In this document: positions 4,500 to 5,062 of the stretch, piece after piece
Layout of the letters: each line of letters starts with the position of its first letter
Position numbering within the stretch: the first letter of the stretch is position 1
Assembly (NCBI GenBank): GCA_012514225.1
Contig: JAAZAQ010000278.1
Span: 1-5,062, forward strand
Direction of reading: 5' to 3'
Origin: Clostridiales bacterium
GTDB lineage: Bacteria > Bacillota > Clostridia > Christensenellales > Aristaeellaceae
Length of the DNA: 5,062 nucleotides
Translations under genes and position numbers: made by a program
Notes under the pieces: generated by a model
Database searches by the model: none
What the model saw: only the letters and a program-made list of their open reading frames with translations
Told to the model about the DNA's origin: nothing

Positions 4500-5062
4500 A
4501 TGATCCGGAGCAGAAACCCGGCGCGGCTGGTCGCCTTTATCGGCGTGATGGCCGCGGCCGCGTTCGTATCCAATTTCCTCTCAATTCCGGTGGGGACGTC
4601 CCGCATCCACCTGGGCAACAGCATCGCGCTGCTGTCCGGCATGCTCTTTGGGGGGCCGCTGGGGGCGCTGGCCAGTGGATTGGGCTCCGCGCTTTTTGAC
4701 ATCGTGTACGGGTTTTCGGACCCGGTATCCGGCGGCGCGATTCCACCCGTCCTGGAGGCGGTGGTCACCTTCCTCAACAAGGGATTGATGGCATTGGCCT
4801 GCGGCGTCATCGTCAACGACCGGGGGAGCAGGCTTTCCCGGCACGCCCTCGCCTATCTCGGCGCGACAGCTGGCGCATTCCTGTACGTCGCCCTCTTCCT
4901 GATCAAGACCAACCTGTACGCCCTCGCCTTCAACCCGCAGCTGCTGCCGGTCGTCGTGCCGGCCCGCGCGCTGTCCTCCACCGTCAACGCGGTCCTCGCG
5001 CTGCTGCTGGCGCCTCTGGTCTACTTGGTCCTGAAGCCGGCGCTCGCGAAAACCGGCCTGTA
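4500..5062 (+). CDS. ECF transporter S component (substrate-binding membrane subunit), reaching the window edge
   Basis: The frame from ATG 4500 stays open for 187 codons and the window ends in TA. One more base could complete TAA or TAG, which would give 187 residues, a typical length for S components. The protein is strongly hydrophobic with about five to six membrane segments (about 10-30, 40-70 as one or two, 85-105, 115-137 and 157-179). The small-residue-rich first helix (G15, A18-A21) is where S components contact the EcfT subunit. RIHLGN (35-40), GPLGALASGLGSALFDIVYG (52-71) and NKGLMALACG (93-102) match a clostridial ECF S-component family. These proteins bind a vitamin or related micronutrient outside and deliver it with the shared EcfA-EcfA'-EcfT module, which is not in this window. 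The substrate cannot be read from the sequence. The divergent MocR gene and shared operator suggest regulated expression, and MocR control hints at a B6-related or amino-acid-related substrate, but only weakly. Confidence 0.85.
   Translation, partial: MIRSRNPARLVAFIGVMAAAAFVSNFLSIPVGTSRIHLGNSIALLSGMLFGGPLGALASGLGSALFDIVYGFSDPVSGGAIPPVLEAVVTFLNKGLMALACGVIVNDRGSRLSRHALAYLGATAGAFLYVALFLIKTNLYALAFNPQLLPVVVPARALSSTVNAVLALLLAPLVYLVLKPALAKTGL

Noticed and set aside
4421..4844. Minus-strand open frames of up to 131 codons over the S-component gene
   Set aside because: They are antisense to a membrane protein gene with a near-perfect ribosome binding site and family motifs, and have no ribosome binding site of their own.

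Overview
The window is GC-rich (roughly two thirds G+C by eye). It has good GGAGG-type ribosome binding sites, sigma-A-like promoters and tightly packed genes. An AmmeMemoRadiSam cluster, an ECF-type vitamin transporter S component and a MocR-type regulator together fit a high-GC Firmicute, probably an anaerobic member of the Clostridia. That placement is inference from gene content; there is no rRNA or other marker gene.

Layout: (1) 584 to 1, minus strand: a gene cut by the window edge, 194 codons visible, tentatively DUF2804-like. (2) 585-675: a divergent promoter region. (3) 676-2875, plus strand: a three-gene operon joined by two ATGA overlaps, encoding a Memo/LigB-like protein, an AMMECR1 domain protein and a radical SAM enzyme. 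These are the three components of the AmmeMemoRadiSam system. (4) 4257 to 2881, minus strand: a MocR/PdxR-type regulator converging on the operon with 5 bp between stop codons. (5) 4258-4499: a divergent regulatory region with a probable MocR operator. (6) 4500 to the right edge, plus strand: an ECF transporter S component, complete or one base short of its stop.

Two functional units stand out. In the AmmeMemoRadiSam operon, the Memo-like metal-site residues and the radical SAM CX3CX2C motif are all present. The Memo and AMMECR1 parts, which I recall as one fused protein in many clostridia, are separate genes here, joined at A AAA TGA. The second unit is the MocR gene and the divergent S component. 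They share a region with an 8-bp perfect inverted repeat whose core, ATACCA/TGGTAT, matches the known GabR half-site. In this MocR protein the lysine expected to bind PLP is arginine (R306), so it may sense a ligand without forming the usual internal aldimine.

No tRNA, rRNA, mobile element, CRISPR array or convincing intrinsic terminator was found. No stretch of 300 bases lacks a gene.
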